64,000 nt of DNA from Pseudomonas sp. 5P_3.1_Bac2 (GTDB lineage Bacteria; Pseudomonadota; Gammaproteobacteria; Pseudomonadales; Pseudomonadaceae), in contig NZ_JANLNY010000024.1 of the NCBI RefSeq assembly GCF_025465995.1, positions 1 to 64,000 of the forward strand. The letters run 5' to 3'. How positions within the stretch are numbered: the stretch's first letter is position 1; each line of letters begins with the position of its first letter. The position numbers and the translations under genes are program-made. Below, in pieces: positions 1 to 9,209 of the stretch. The notes beneath the pieces were generated by a model, which was not told the DNA's origin, ran no database searches, and saw nothing but the letters and a program-made list of their open reading frames with translations.

Positions 1-86
1 GGTGAAACGCTTCTTCATGTCCAATCTCCTGGGTTCTGGGATTGGACTCTAAAGCTGAGCGCTACTCAAATCGGGGGAGACGTCGA
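1..86 (-). mobile_element. End of an IS3-family insertion sequence (5' start of orfA)
   Basis: On the minus strand an ATG at position 18 begins a protein starting MKKRFT, the usual N-terminus of IS3-family OrfA transposases, and is preceded by a good AGGAG ribosome site. The rest of the gene runs off the window. The next ~65 bp, up to a G-rich run near position 75, is probably the untranslated IS end and terminal inverted repeat. Only the extreme end is visible, so the family call rests on six residues plus the layout. The element appears to have cut the kptA remnant that follows. Confidence 0.5.
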
Positions 87-230
87 GACATGGCCACTGC
101 CCCATCGGTGGGACAGCGATATGGAAAACCTGTAGTGCTAAAAATTGAAGCCCTGCAAATGTACCAGCAGAGCTTGAAGTTTTCTCAGGCTGAGAATGGC
201 GTATGGTTAACGAGTCAAGTCCCCATTTTT
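87..230 (+). pseudogene. kptA: 3' remnant of RNA 2'-phosphotransferase (KptA/Tpt1)
   Basis: The plus-strand frame from about position 87 reads through the conserved KptA C-terminal segment: ATAPSVGQRYGKPVVLKI, then SQAENGVWLTSQVP. In intact proteins this lies in the last third, which binds NAD+ and the 2'-phosphate. KptA removes 2'-phosphates from RNA by transfer to NAD+. About two thirds of a ~180-residue protein is missing upstream, replaced by the IS end. The open frame continues beyond the conserved part to 305, but there it is only antisense to the immunity gene. I see no start codon context for expression. Confidence 0.6.
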
Positions 231-237
231 TTATACA

Positions 238-663
238 TCAGGAATAGCCTTCGTCTCCGACCCGATCAGCCTTATAACGAGCAGATTCTTCTTTGGCAGC
301 ACTAAACCATTCAGAAAAACCAGAGTAAGAAAAGCTATCCCAAGGACTTGATTTCGGCCTTGAGTAATCATAAATCCGAACACTTGAATCCCCTCCCTTG
401 CCTCCATCAAAGCAAGCGAGAACCACCCAGCCATCATTATACAATCCAGACTCATCTTGAATAATTGCAAATGGAACCAGAGCAGTCCCTGGAAACTTCA
501 AAAGCATAGAACCATAATAAAAGAGAGAGAGCGCCATATCTTTCGTTAGAAAACGCCAAGGCGCTATATCTATCTCACCAGCCAAAACCACATTTAGATA
601 GTCCGTAGGAAGTTGAAAACCATCTGGCAAAATTGGAAGTTCATACAAAAAAGGCTTCATCAT
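238..663 (-). CDS. SMI1/KNR4 (SUKH)-type immunity protein of an orphan toxin module
   Basis: A 141-residue acidic protein with no signal peptide. Its pattern (LPILPDGFQLPTDYL, a middle KDMALSLFYYGSMLLKFPG, then FAIIQDESGLYNDG and VVLACFD) resembles the SUKH superfamily immunity proteins of contact-dependent and Rhs toxins. The start overlaps the stop of the upstream toxin fragment in an ATGA-type junction, as expected for a toxin/immunity pair translated together. By inference it binds and neutralises the toxin tip encoded just upstream. Because the toxin delivery part is absent, it may now serve only as an immunity gene protecting against kin. Confidence 0.65.
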   Translation of the reverse strand: MMKPFLYELPILPDGFQLPTDYLNVVLAGEIDIAPWRFLTKDMALSLFYYGSMLLKFPGTALVPFAIIQDESGLYNDGWVVLACFDGGKGGDSSVRIYDYSRPKSSPWDSFSYSGFSEWFSAAKEESARYKADRVGDEGYS

Positions 664-1097
664 TTCCCGCCTCCAGAAATACGTGGTGGCTCTGTTGAAC
701 CGTAAGGATTGGAAGCAGAAAAGCCCCCTGACTGTTTATTTATACGGCCAGTTATTGCCTCTCCCCAAGTATCAAAATTCTGCCACCCTCTCGCCTCTTG
801 AATAGCAGGCGTCAATGGATCGTCAAATCTACGAACGCTAGCATTCACGTCAATCCCCGCTTCTCTGGCAGCAGCAATTCGAGTGTTATCCATACTAGTC
901 AGCTTACCATCCGGCATTTTCACGACATCAACCGGATCACCTTTCCAGCCATTGGTTTTCATGCTCTGGACTAAATCGTCGTAGGTGTAGTTCGTGCCAG
1001 AAATCCGATCTGTCTTGTTAAACGAAACAGTATTCTGCGAGAAGCGAATCTCATCAGCAGCATAAGTTGCTGCATTGCCTAGGTAATCCCCCCATTT
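660..1097 (-). pseudogene. Orphan C-terminal toxin domain of an Rhs/polymorphic toxin
   Basis: On the minus strand the frame is open from 1097 to the stop at 660, with an in-frame TAA at 1098-1100. It begins WGDYLGNAATYAADEI and continues with GWKGDPVDVVKMPDGKLT, SMDNTRIAAAREAGIDV and TWGEAITGRINKQSGG. The DVVKMPDGKLTSMDNTR core is a recurrent toxin tip in Rhs proteins and looks ParB/sulfiredoxin-like. No RHS repeats, PAAR domain or delivery part lie upstream, so this is a detached C-terminal module. The first ATG is at 962, giving a 100-residue product that would lack the N-terminal part of the domain. Activity is unknown. Confidence 0.6.
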
Positions 1098-1280
1098 TTA
1101 ATCTTCGCCAGAACTAGAACTCACCTGCATTGAAGTAAAAACGCTTTGAACGTCACTTTTATTGACGGCATTGAGTGCTGCGTTGGGGAGTACTGTATTG
1201 CGGTCTTTCTAAAACGGTTTTATTCGGTTCGGTGGGTTGTTAAGCGGCAAGTTGCCGGGTGCAGCCTGCCGCTCCAAGGG

Positions 1281-2009
1281 TTAGAACGACTTACTTACCC
1301 CCAGCACCACCGTTGCAGCGCAGAGGTCGTCGTAGCCGTTGTAGCTGTAGCATTCGCTTTTCGACAGGTCGCTGGCGACGTAGCTCAGGGACCAGTCGAG
1401 GGACAGCAGGGATTTGCTTAGGCCCACTTCCCATTCGTTGTAGCGGCTGCGTAGTTTGCCGTTGCTGCGTTCCAGTACGTCGTCTTTGAAGTCGACTTCG
1501 CCGTAGCGCAGGTTGAGGCCCAGCTCGTAGGGCAGTTCGGTTTGGTAGCCGAGGTAGAGGTAGGAGGAGCTGTTGTCGTTCAGGTTGGGCGTATAGAAGC
1601 CGCCGACGTAGAGGCCATAGGCGTTGAACTGGAAGCCGGCTTCGTCGGACTTAAGTGAAGATTGGTGGGTGTATTCGTAGTGCAGGTAGCTGAGGTCGAG
1701 GCTTAAGTTGTCGTCGATGGCCCAGTTGTAGCCGAGCATGTAGTCGATCTCTTGGCGGGTGCGGCTGCCGCTGCCGAAGTCGACGTTGGAGCTCCAGATA
1801 CCGGCGTAGGCGCCGCTGCTGTGCTGCAGCGTGGCGCCGCCTTGTAGGGCAGGGTCGCCGAGGGTTTGGGAAATGCCGCGAAAGCGATAGTCGCTGACCA
1901 AGGCCGCGTTGAGATCGAGGCTCCAGTCTTCATTCAGGGTCACCGCTTGCGCGGCAGCACTGGCGGCTAAGCAGAGGCTGGCACAAGCCAAGCGCAACAA
2001 TTTATTCAA
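1281..2009 (-). CDS. TorF-family putative outer-membrane porin
   Basis: A 242-residue exported protein with signal peptide MNKLLRLACASLCLAASAAA, then a mature part rich in alternating aromatic/polar strands typical of a small beta-barrel. The N-terminal LVSDYRFRGISQTLGDPALQGG is the hallmark of the TIGR02001/TorF family, found in many Proteobacteria as a putative porin. The protein ends in phenylalanine, the usual BAM recognition residue. It stands alone; the next gene upstream (OprD-like) is 330 bp away. Substrate unknown. Confidence 0.8.
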   Translation of the reverse strand: MNKLLRLACASLCLAASAAAQAVTLNEDWSLDLNAALVSDYRFRGISQTLGDPALQGGATLQHSSGAYAGIWSSNVDFGSGSRTRQEIDYMLGYNWAIDDNLSLDLSYLHYEYTHQSSLKSDEAGFQFNAYGLYVGGFYTPNLNDNSSSYLYLGYQTELPYELGLNLRYGEVDFKDDVLERSNGKLRSRYNEWEVGLSKSLLSLDWSLSYVASDLSKSECYSYNGYDDLCAATVVLGVSKSF

Positions 2010-2338
2010 GATTCACCCCATATACAGCTGACATAGGCCTGGCGTGCCAGGCGGGTTAGATGGTGGTGCTGGGCGCACAAAAGGGCGAGTTTACCGTATT
2101 GGCGTAACGAGGGCGGTCTGATGCCCGCGCCGTTTAGTTGCGTTTGAGCGTTGCCAGGTACTGCGTTTAAGTCGCTGCTTAAGCCGTGTTGGGTGGCCGA
2201 AGCTGTTTGCCTCAGGCCAATGGCGCGAGGTTGTTCAGGTTGGTCATGCACGGCATTCGACAGACGGTAGCGCCTGCCCAGCGTCGGGCCACCGTGGTGC
2301 TACAGCCGTGCTAAGGCACACGGCTGCGCAGTGAAGGG
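2010..2338. other. Intergenic region between torF-like and oprD-like genes
   Basis: No coding region is supported here. The 81-residue minus-strand frame (2006-2251) has no recognisable domain and no good ribosome site. A short inverted repeat AGCCGTG...CACGGCT at 2304-2325 lies just after the oprD-like stop on the minus strand and could end its transcript, but no T-run follows. The upstream promoter of the TorF gene presumably lies between 2010 and 2150; I cannot define it. Confidence 0.4.
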
Positions 2339-3691
2339 TTACAGCAGGGGGATGGCGTAGTTGACCAGCAGGCGGTTCTGATCGGTGTCTGCCACTGCGT
2401 TGCCACGTAGCGCAGCGTTACGCCAGGACAGCCCCAGGCCTTTGAGTGGGCCGCTTTGTAGGCTGTAGTCGAGGCGAAAATCGCGCTCCCATTCCTCTTG
2501 CGTCCCGGCGCTGGCGGTTTGGATATTGCTGCCGCGCAGATAAGCCACTGAGGCCTTTAAGCCGGGAGCGCCGAGGGCGCTGAAGTCGTAGCTGTATTCG
2601 GCAAATGCGGTGCGCTCACCGGCGCGGGTAAAGTTGTGAATTTGTCGGTCTGTGAGTAGGTAGACACTGGCACCGGCGGCGCCCTTATTGCCCTCTAGGC
2701 CGCCTTGGTTGGCCTGGACAAACGCACTGTTGTGCGACACCTGCTGATAGCCCGCTAACAAGGCGTGTTCGCCATAGCTGTAAGTCAGCGCCGCGCTCCA
2801 GGTGTGGTTGTCGATTTCGCCGGAGCCATCGTGACTGTAGCCGCCCACGCGATAGCCTTGCGCGCGGCCGCTGCTTGAGGCGTTGGCGCCATCGGCGGTG
2901 GTGCGAAAGTAGCGCAAGTCGAGTTTGAGGCTGTGTAGGTCATTGAGGGTGAACTGCTCGGTGAGGCCGAGAAAGTGCTGGCGGTAATAGTCCTCGAGGT
3001 TGGCGTAGTAATACTGCGCCAGCAGCCCTGGCTTGGGCGTCCAATCCGCGCCGGCCAGCCATAGGTGATTACTCTCCTGGCTCGCGCCGCTGACCGCTAA
3101 GCCTGTGCGGTCCGATGAGGAGCGGCCCGAGGCCCGCTCAATCAAACCCGCGTTGAGGCTCAGGTTGTCGATGTCCTTGGAGTTGATCAGGCTGCCTTCA
3201 AAGGTTTGCGGCAGCAGACGCCCGTCGTTGCTGACCAATACCGGTAAGCGGGTTTGCAAGGTGCCATAGCGGATTTCACTGTGCGCCACTTTGGCTTTGG
3301 CGGTGAGGCCCAGGCGACTGAATTGATTGACTACCGAGCCGTCGCTCTCCAGCGGGAAGAGTTGCCCGGGAGTGCGGTCGCTGTAGGATTTATGCGCCTT
3401 GCCGCCGCTGTCCAAACGCACGCCGAGCAGGCCTAGGGCGTCCACGCCAAAGCCAACGGTGCCTTGGGTAAAGCCAGAGCTGAGGTTGAGTTGGAAGGCT
3501 TGCCCCCATTCCTCGTTTTGCCCGTTGTAGGCCGCTTTGCCGCGTTCGCTTTGGCTCTCGCGATTGTCGTTGTTGAAGTACAGATTGCGCAGGCTCAAGG
3601 TGGCCTGGCTGTCTTCGATAAAACCTGCTGCGTGGCTTGCTTGGCTCAGCATGGCTAATGTGGTCGCTAATCTTGTAATTGTTGGTTTCAC
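2339..3691 (-). CDS. OprD-family outer-membrane porin
   Basis: A 450-residue OprD-type substrate-specific porin (18-stranded barrel family of Pseudomonas). After a signal peptide ending in SQASHA the mature protein starts AGFIEDSQATLSLRNLYFNN, the standard OprD N-terminus, followed by the conserved EWGQAFQLNLSSGFTQG. The GTG at 3691 is preferred to the ATG at 3739 because a GGAGG sits 6 bp before it and the signal peptide then has normal length. The family takes up basic amino acids, peptides or aromatic acids; the substrate cannot be told from sequence. Confidence 0.88.
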   Translation of the reverse strand: MKPTITRLATTLAMLSQASHAAGFIEDSQATLSLRNLYFNNDNRESQSERGKAAYNGQNEEWGQAFQLNLSSGFTQGTVGFGVDALGLLGVRLDSGGKAHKSYSDRTPGQLFPLESDGSVVNQFSRLGLTAKAKVAHSEIRYGTLQTRLPVLVSNDGRLLPQTFEGSLINSKDIDNLSLNAGLIERASGRSSSDRTGLAVSGASQESNHLWLAGADWTPKPGLLAQYYYANLEDYYRQHFLGLTEQFTLNDLHSLKLDLRYFRTTADGANASSSGRAQGYRVGGYSHDGSGEIDNHTWSAALTYSYGEHALLAGYQQVSHNSAFVQANQGGLEGNKGAAGASVYLLTDRQIHNFTRAGERTAFAEYSYDFSALGAPGLKASVAYLRGSNIQTASAGTQEEWERDFRLDYSLQSGPLKGLGLSWRNAALRGNAVADTDQNRLLVNYAIPLL

Positions 3692-4157
3692 GGCATTCCT
3701 CCATGACAGGCAATGCCGATTGGTTGGCCGGTATGGCATTGCCCCAGCTCATCCCCATAGGGGCCGGTGCGGCCAGTTATAGGGCTTCGTCGGGGTGTCT
3801 CAGGTGGGAATATTCCGAAAGTGGCTAGGCGCACCGCGCCGTTGGGCCGACCAATTGTGCTTATGGCCTAGGGGCGTGTTGCCAAGCGCTGATACTTGGC
3901 CATGACGCTGAATCCGCAGGTAAAGCCAGGGATTGCAGGCACCACGCTGAGGCCCGCAGGAGCTGGTTAGGGGAGCGGCAGAGCACGCGCTAATGCCTGC
4001 GCGAAAACCGTTCGCCGGGAGAGCCCGGCAGAATGTGCGCGGCGTCTAAAAACCGAGACAGCACTAGGCGTGCGGGTTGGCTATCTGGTCAGGAATGTAC
4101 TTTAAAGTCATATCCTCAATATTACGTTCCTGCACCGGCCTGAGTGTGAGAGCTGCC
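3692..4157. other. Intergenic region between divergent oprD-like and activator genes
   Basis: About 470 bp between two divergently read genes. I see no RNA gene, no convincing -35/-10 pair and no GG-N10-GC sigma-54 signature. Promoters for both genes must lie here. The first 80 bp could partly be coding if the activator starts at one of the upstream alternatives (TTG 4077 or ATG 4095). Confidence 0.4.
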
Positions 4158-5510
4158 ATGTTAGAAGCCTTGGCACGTACTGAACGCAGATTACTGATCG
4201 TTGATCCCTGTAATGAATGCGAAAAGTTAATACCCATATTGAGAACAAGCGGCTGGAGCGTCGAGTTGCGCGGGCTGGGTGAAGGTTGCGCAGCACATTA
4301 CGACGTTGGCTTGCTACGCCTGCAGTCCAAGCACCTGCACAGCCAGGAGCCGATTAAACAATTGATCCAGGCCAGCGGTACGGAGTGGATTGCCGCGTTG
4401 AGTCCGGACCTGCGCCAAGGCGCCGATTTCACGGGGCTGATCGGGCAGTGGTTCTTTGATTTTCATACCTTGCCCTTTGATGCTGAGCGTTTGCAGTTTG
4501 GCTTGGGCCGTGCCCTGGGCATGTCGCGTATGCGGCGTATTACGGCGCCGCTGCCGCCGGCCCAAGACAATCAGCTGCTGGTCGGCAACAGCTCGGATAT
4601 CAAGGCTTTGCATGTGCTGCTCGGCAAGCTGGCGCGGACTTCCTCGCCGGTGTTGATCCGGGGTGAGAGCGGCACCGGCAAAGAGTTGGTGGCGCGCACG
4701 ATTCACCAGCTATCGGGGCGTCGCCAAGGGCCCTTTAGCGCGATTAATTGCGGCGCGATTGCCGCTAACTTGATTCAGTCGGAACTCTTCGGCCATGAAA
4801 AGGGCGCATTTACCGGCGCCCATCAACGGCAGATTGGCCGCATTGAGGCGACCGATGGCGGCACCCTGTTTTTGGATGAAATCGGTGATCTGCCGCTGGA
4901 CATGCAGACCAACCTGCTGCGCTTTATGCAGGAGATGAGCATTGAGCGAGTGGGCGGGCGCCAGGCGGTTAAGGTCAATGTGCGCATTCTCGCGGCGACC
5001 CATGTCGACTTGGAGCGGGCGGTGGCGCAAGGGCGCTTTCGGGAGGACCTCTACTACCGCCTCAATGTCTTGCAGGTGCAGACCTCGCCACTGCGCCAGC
5101 GCGTGCAGGATATCCCGCTGCTGGCGGATTACTTCTCCAAGTCCTATGCCTGTGAAGTGGGCCGGCGGCCCAGACCTTTTAGCGCCGCTGCGGTAACGGC
5201 GATGCTGCTGCACCCTTGGCCGGGTAATGTGCGTGAGCTGGCCAATCGGGTGCGGCGTGGGCAGGTGATGGCGGAAGGGCGGCAGATTGAGCCTGAAGAT
5301 CTGGGCCTAAGCAGTGGCGCGATCGAGGAGCACTCGGCCTCGTTGGATGAGTGCCTGTTTCTCGCCGAGCGCAAAGCGCTTGATATGGCCTTGCTGCGCA
5401 ACGGCTGGCACATCACCCAGGCGGCGAAGATGCTTGGGGTTTCCCGCGCGACCCTGTACCGCCTGCTGCACAAGCACCATATGCTCGCCGACACTCCCCA
5501 TAGCGCCTGA
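4158..5510 (+). CDS. Sigma-54-dependent Fis-family activator, VpsR-like
   Basis: A 450-residue bacterial enhancer-binding protein. Residues ~1-125 form a degenerate receiver-like domain (LLIVDPCNE start, no clear phospho-acceptor Asp at the usual strand), as in VpsR-type regulators. The AAA+ domain follows with Walker A GESGTGKE (169-176), the sigma-54 contact loop GAFTGA (216-221) and Walker B GGTLFLDEIGD (~234). A Fis-type helix-turn-helix near residue 419 ends it. Start choice is uncertain: TTG 4077 and ATG 4095 are in frame, but 4158 best matches the family N-terminus. The gene converges on fapF with 5 bp between stops, and fapA has a sigma-54 promoter, so control of fap is a reasonable inference. 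Confidence 0.85.
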   Translation: MLEALARTERRLLIVDPCNECEKLIPILRTSGWSVELRGLGEGCAAHYDVGLLRLQSKHLHSQEPIKQLIQASGTEWIAALSPDLRQGADFTGLIGQWFFDFHTLPFDAERLQFGLGRALGMSRMRRITAPLPPAQDNQLLVGNSSDIKALHVLLGKLARTSSPVLIRGESGTGKELVARTIHQLSGRRQGPFSAINCGAIAANLIQSELFGHEKGAFTGAHQRQIGRIEATDGGTLFLDEIGDLPLDMQTNLLRFMQEMSIERVGGRQAVKVNVRILAATHVDLERAVAQGRFREDLYYRLNVLQVQTSPLRQRVQDIPLLADYFSKSYACEVGRRPRPFSAAAVTAMLLHPWPGNVRELANRVRRGQVMAEGRQIEPEDLGLSSGAIEEHSASLDECLFLAERKALDMALLRNGWHITQAAKMLGVSRATLYRLLHKHHMLADTPHSA

Positions 5511-5515
5511 GTCGC

Positions 5516-6751
5516 TTAGAAGTAGTAAGGGAATTTGATGCTGAAGGAGAAGTCCGGCGCATCGGGGGTCAGGCCGATTGAGAGGTTGGGCACGGCGGTC
5601 AGGTCGCTGTTCACCGCATAGGTCATGCCGATATTGAAATAGGCGGCGTTGGCATCGCTGCCAATCACGGTTTGCCAGCTTTGGCCGGCCGGTTTGACCT
5701 TGCTGCTTTGGCTGATCAGTTCAGTGAACGACATCGACATGCTGGCCCGTTCATTCAGGGCGAAGGCGACCCCGGCACCGAACTGAAACCAGTTACCTAG
5801 CTGCACTTTGCCCGGCACTTTTACCCCACGCTGCGGGCTGATATCGCTGAAGCTTTCTTCCATGTTGTAGGTGTACGACAGGTTGCCAAAGACCACCGCT
5901 GGATCGAGGGTTTTAACCAGGGCAATGCCGGGCGTGATCGACCATACGCCGTTGCCGGTAGGCAGGTCTTCGGGGATGTTCAGGTTGTTGTTGCCCGGCA
6001 CCGCATCGAGCTTAATGCCATAGGGCTCGACCCCCGTGGGGGCCTTGACCCGCAGGCTGACCACCGCATCGGGTTTACCGGGGCCTTCGTCGAGGAATTT
6101 ATAGGACAAGCCGACGTTTACATCACCCAGGCGACCATCGCCGTTGACCTTGGCCTCGCTGATTTCTGCTGTCGAACCGCCGGCACCGGCTGATTGATAG
6201 GTGGTTTCGCGGTAGATCCACGGTGCGTTGACGTCCACCTGCCAGCGCGTGCCCCAGTTATAGCGGGCGGTCAGGTCGAAGGTGAAGGTGTCGGCATTGA
6301 TCTGGTCGACGCCTAGGTTGCCGAGAAAGATGGCATCCAGAGCGAGAAAACCATTAAGGAATAACTGCCGTGAATCGTAGTGGCTGTAAGTCAGGCCCGG
6401 TTCGATGCTGAAGGTGCCGCTGCCAAAAAAACCACTGGCTTCCTGATAAATATTTTCGACGCTGCTGGGCGGCTCGGCGTTTTCTTTGAGCTGGGCGCCA
6501 TAACCACTGCCGCTCTTGTTTGCACCCGCTTGGGCGACTTGGCTGGGGACGGCGCTGGTGTCGCGTTCTTCGATCTGGCGCAGGCGTTGTTCCAACACCT
6601 TCAGCGCTTGCTGTTGCACCTGATAGCGCTCTTTCAGGGTGCGCAACTCATCCAGCAACAACTGCACTTCAGGCGGCGTGCTGGTGGCGGCCAGCGCGGT
6701 GTTGAGTGTGGCAAGCAAAGGCAGCAACGCGAGATGTTTGCAGGTCGGCAT
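5516..6751 (-). CDS. fapF: FapF, outer-membrane amyloid secretion pore
   Basis: A 411-residue protein, last gene of the fap operon. A signal peptide (ending NTALA) is followed by a predicted coiled coil ([18 protein letters not shown] through LRQIEE), a low-complexity linker and a C-terminal beta-barrel of ~270 residues ending FPYYF. This is the known FapF architecture: a trimeric barrel gated by an N-terminal coiled-coil plug that exports Fap fibre subunits. The start at 6751 has AGGAG nine bases upstream; a longer frame to 6898 overlaps fapE and has Cys-rich nonsense sequence. It lies 40 bp after fapE. Confidence 0.87.
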   Translation of the reverse strand: MPTCKHLALLPLLATLNTALAATSTPPEVQLLLDELRTLKERYQVQQQALKVLEQRLRQIEERDTSAVPSQVAQAGANKSGSGYGAQLKENAEPPSSVENIYQEASGFFGSGTFSIEPGLTYSHYDSRQLFLNGFLALDAIFLGNLGVDQINADTFTFDLTARYNWGTRWQVDVNAPWIYRETTYQSAGAGGSTAEISEAKVNGDGRLGDVNVGLSYKFLDEGPGKPDAVVSLRVKAPTGVEPYGIKLDAVPGNNNLNIPEDLPTGNGVWSITPGIALVKTLDPAVVFGNLSYTYNMEESFSDISPQRGVKVPGKVQLGNWFQFGAGVAFALNERASMSMSFTELISQSSKVKPAGQSWQTVIGSDANAAYFNIGMTYAVNSDLTAVPNLSIGLTPDAPDFSFSIKFPYYF

Positions 6752-6791
6752 GAAGTGTTTACTCCTGAGCAGCGAAGCGGCCGCGGATGAG

Positions 6792-7520
6792 TCAGCGAAT
6801 CGGGCACAGCAAGCGCAACTGCTCCAACGAGCTGCGCATATCCAGCGTGCTGGGCAGCTCACGCAGGGTGATGGCGAGGCTGGTCTGGTTGCGCACATTG
6901 TTCAGGTCGCCGCCGACTGCACTGTGCTGGCTCATCCCGCCCGCGCCGATCTGCTGAGTGCTGTTGCCCTGGCCATTGCCGGCCTGGATGGCGATGGCCA
7001 AACCCCCGGCCTGGTTGCTCATGCGCACGGTGCCGGCGCTGTTGCTATAAACCTGTGCGCCATTCCCGTTGGGCTTGGGCAGTGGCGCTTGGGCGTTATT
7101 GTTGTGGTCGAGGCGTACCTCGAGATGGTTTTCCCCTTGGTTGGCATCGCCGGCCACGCGCACGCTCTGCGCAATGCCGTGGACGCTATCCAGCCCCGCG
7201 CCGCCCAACACTTGGCCGCGGCCTGGGTTAACTGCCGTGCCGTTGCCTGATTTTTCGATGGGGGTGGCATACAGCACCGGTTGCGCCTGGCCGCTGCTGA
7301 GGTGCATGCCGATTTCACCACCGATGACCTGGCCGGAGGCGTTCTCCCAGGTGGAGGTCATGACGATGCCGAAGCTGACGATGCGGTCGGGCAGCACGTA
7401 GCGGCCACGCAATTGCGCCAGCTCGTGGTCGCTGAGCTCCAGAGCCTTGAAGGCCTCGCTGGCGTGTAGCGGCACACTTACCAGCAGCGCCAGCACCAGC
7501 CAACTTAATTGAGTGTTCAT
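6792..7520 (-). CDS. fapE: FapE, fap operon extracellular/periplasmic component
   Basis: A 242-residue protein with a clear signal peptide ([20 protein letters not shown]). The N-terminal [19 protein letters not shown] followed by [14 protein letters not shown] is the FapE pattern. The centre is rich in Gly, Asn and Gln. It sits fifth in the canonical order fapABCDEF. In studied species FapE is a minor fibre component or export helper; its exact role is unsettled. No enzyme motif is visible. Confidence 0.82.
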   Translation of the reverse strand: MNTQLSWLVLALLVSVPLHASEAFKALELSDHELAQLRGRYVLPDRIVSFGIVMTSTWENASGQVIGGEIGMHLSSGQAQPVLYATPIEKSGNGTAVNPGRGQVLGGAGLDSVHGIAQSVRVAGDANQGENHLEVRLDHNNNAQAPLPKPNGNGAQVYSNSAGTVRMSNQAGGLAIAIQAGNGQGNSTQQIGAGGMSQHSAVGGDLNNVRNQTSLAITLRELPSTLDMRSSLEQLRLLCPIR

Positions 7521-7552
7521 GCAGCCTGCCTTGGCACGCCTGCCTGATAGGT

Positions 7553-8245
7553 TTAGAAAAAGTCGCTTTGAATAAAACCAAACTCCATCAACTCGGCGTC
7601 TTTCACCGGGCTGAAGCTGTTAATCCGTTGCCTCGCCGTCAGCGGTTCTGGCGGCGTCAGCAGCGCGTTGTAGCGGTCATAGCCAGGGCCGATGAGGGCG
7701 AAGACGATGCCGTTCCAGCCTTTGGCAAACTCCTCAAGCGGCATCTTCTTGTGCCCCAGCACGGGGTCGCCCAGGTAGACGTAGCCCTTAAAGGTCCGTT
7801 GCAGCACCACAAAGTGTTTGTAGCCACGTACATCGTGCAGAACGATGCTGGGCACTTTGAGGTTTTCCAGCTTGTCCTGTTCGATACGGTAACCACGGGC
7901 GCGCAGGCCCAATTTGTCGGCATAGTTCTTCATGTCGAGCATGGAAAAACCTTGGGTCAGCACCAGGTTGGGATCGGCGTTGGCGAGCATGCCGCGGATC
8001 ACTTCTGCCTCTTGCAGGTTCCAGCCATAGGCTTTGTTCAAAATGGTCGCCAAGGCGGCCGCCCCGCAGGAAAAATCCGTCTTCTGCTCGACCAAATCCT
8101 TAAACCGGCGCTCGCGAATACTCAGCACCTGCTTGTAGGCCAGGTTGTTGCCGGGCAGGGCGGCGAAGCGGATTTCCGCGCCCTGGGCAACGTGCACGGC
8201 AGGCGGCAGCAGGAAGAGGCTGAGCAGCCAAGGGAGGCTTCGCAT
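7553..8245 (-). CDS. fapD: FapD, C39-family peptidase of the amyloid operon
   Basis: A 230-residue exported cysteine peptidase. After a signal peptide (ending HVAQG) comes a C39-like domain: the nucleophile Cys in QKTDFSCGAAALATIL with its upstream Gln, and the His of VRGYKHFVVLQ followed by YLGDPVLG, which carries the Asp. C39 domains usually cut double-glycine leaders in bacteriocin exporters. In fap operons FapD is thought to act on or regulate export of Fap subunits in the periplasm. The start at 8245 gives a normal signal peptide; an upstream ATG at 8290 adds 15 residues without signal character. Confidence 0.85.
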   Translation of the reverse strand: MRSLPWLLSLFLLPPAVHVAQGAEIRFAALPGNNLAYKQVLSIRERRFKDLVEQKTDFSCGAAALATILNKAYGWNLQEAEVIRGMLANADPNLVLTQGFSMLDMKNYADKLGLRARGYRIEQDKLENLKVPSIVLHDVRGYKHFVVLQRTFKGYVYLGDPVLGHKKMPLEEFAKGWNGIVFALIGPGYDRYNALLTPPEPLTARQRINSFSPVKDAELMEFGFIQSDFF

Positions 8246-8308
8246 GGCACAGGTCTCGTTAATGAGTGGAGCCGATAGCACCGGCCCCACTCGGGTCGCA
8301 ACGACGCT

Positions 8309-9163
8309 TTACAGTCCGGATGGGCAGGCACTGCAGCCGGCCGCGATGGCCAGGCTGTTGTTTTGCTGATTGCCACCACCGGCCGCGATATTGATGCCGA
8401 CGTTGCCGGAGGCATCATTAAACGAGCTGTACAGGGTGGCGTTGTTGACCACTGGGGTCTGCGCGACTGGGTCTTCGCTGGGGTCGTTCGGCTGGGTCGG
8501 TGGATTGTGCGAACCACCCCGGCCTGCGGCGACCACACCCAGACCATCAGCCACTTCATAAACATCCCCGGCGCTGTTCTCGGTGACATTGCCGTGGGAT
8601 TCCTGCAGCACATCGACGGTCGCGCCAGCGGTGTAGGCCGTTTCAGACGAGGCAATGGCCAGGTCGTTTTTCTGCTGGTTGAAATTGCCCGCTGCGGCGT
8701 TCACGCCGATGTTGCCTTGGGCGCCCCAGCCGGAGTTGGCGATGGCCGCATTGTTGGCGTTGCCACTGTTGGTCAGGGTGTTGTCATAGCCCTGTTGATC
8801 CACCGTGATGCTGGCTTGGGCGCTGTTGCCTTGGGCAGAGCCGGCGCCAAAGACAAAGGCCGCATCCGCGGTGGCGATGGCGGCGGCATTGGCTTGCTGG
8901 TTGTTGTCGCCGGCAGCCACGTTGGCGCCTACGTTGCCGCTGACACCATTGAGCGAAGAGTCAATGAGGGCGTTGTTTTGCGTCCCTTCATTGGTCACTT
9001 CATTGTCGTAGTTGTTTTGCGTGTCAGTCACGGTTGCGCTGGAGCCGCTGGCGCTGGTGACAGGGGGTGGATTGCCTGGTGGATTCTTGCCGGCAAAGGC
9101 ACTGGTGGCCAGCACTGCAGCCATTGCGAAAGCCAGCGGGCTTAAGATCATTGACGCTTTCAT
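8309..9163 (-). CDS. fapC: FapC, major functional-amyloid subunit
   Basis: A 284-residue secreted protein with signal peptide (cleaved near SAFA) and three imperfect amyloid repeats: SGNVGANVAAGDNNQQ, QGNIGVNAAAGNFNQQ and SGNVGINIAAGGGNQQ. Variable linkers separate them, the last one Pro/Asp-rich. The C-terminus carries a CxxC motif (CSACPSGL), as in known FapC proteins. It is Asn/Gln/Ala/Gly-rich and almost lacks aromatic residues. ATG 9163 is chosen because GAGGAGAG lies just upstream. It forms the bulk of extracellular biofilm fibrils in the family. Confidence 0.88.
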   Translation of the reverse strand: MKASMILSPLAFAMAAVLATSAFAGKNPPGNPPPVTSASGSSATVTDTQNNYDNEVTNEGTQNNALIDSSLNGVSGNVGANVAAGDNNQQANAAAIATADAAFVFGAGSAQGNSAQASITVDQQGYDNTLTNSGNANNAAIANSGWGAQGNIGVNAAAGNFNQQKNDLAIASSETAYTAGATVDVLQESHGNVTENSAGDVYEVADGLGVVAAGRGGSHNPPTQPNDPSEDPVAQTPVVNNATLYSSFNDASGNVGINIAAGGGNQQNNSLAIAAGCSACPSGL

Positions 9164-9209
9164 GTTGACTCTCCTCACGGATTGCTGTGATTTTTTTGTT
9201 CCATCCAGA

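Noticed and set aside
42..305. 87-codon plus-strand frame as a complete gene
   Set aside because: Only its middle part is KptA-like; the start lies in the IS end and the tail is antisense to the immunity gene.
2006..2251. 81-codon minus-strand frame upstream of the TorF-like gene
   Set aside because: No signal peptide, domain or ribosome site; overlaps the likely promoter region.
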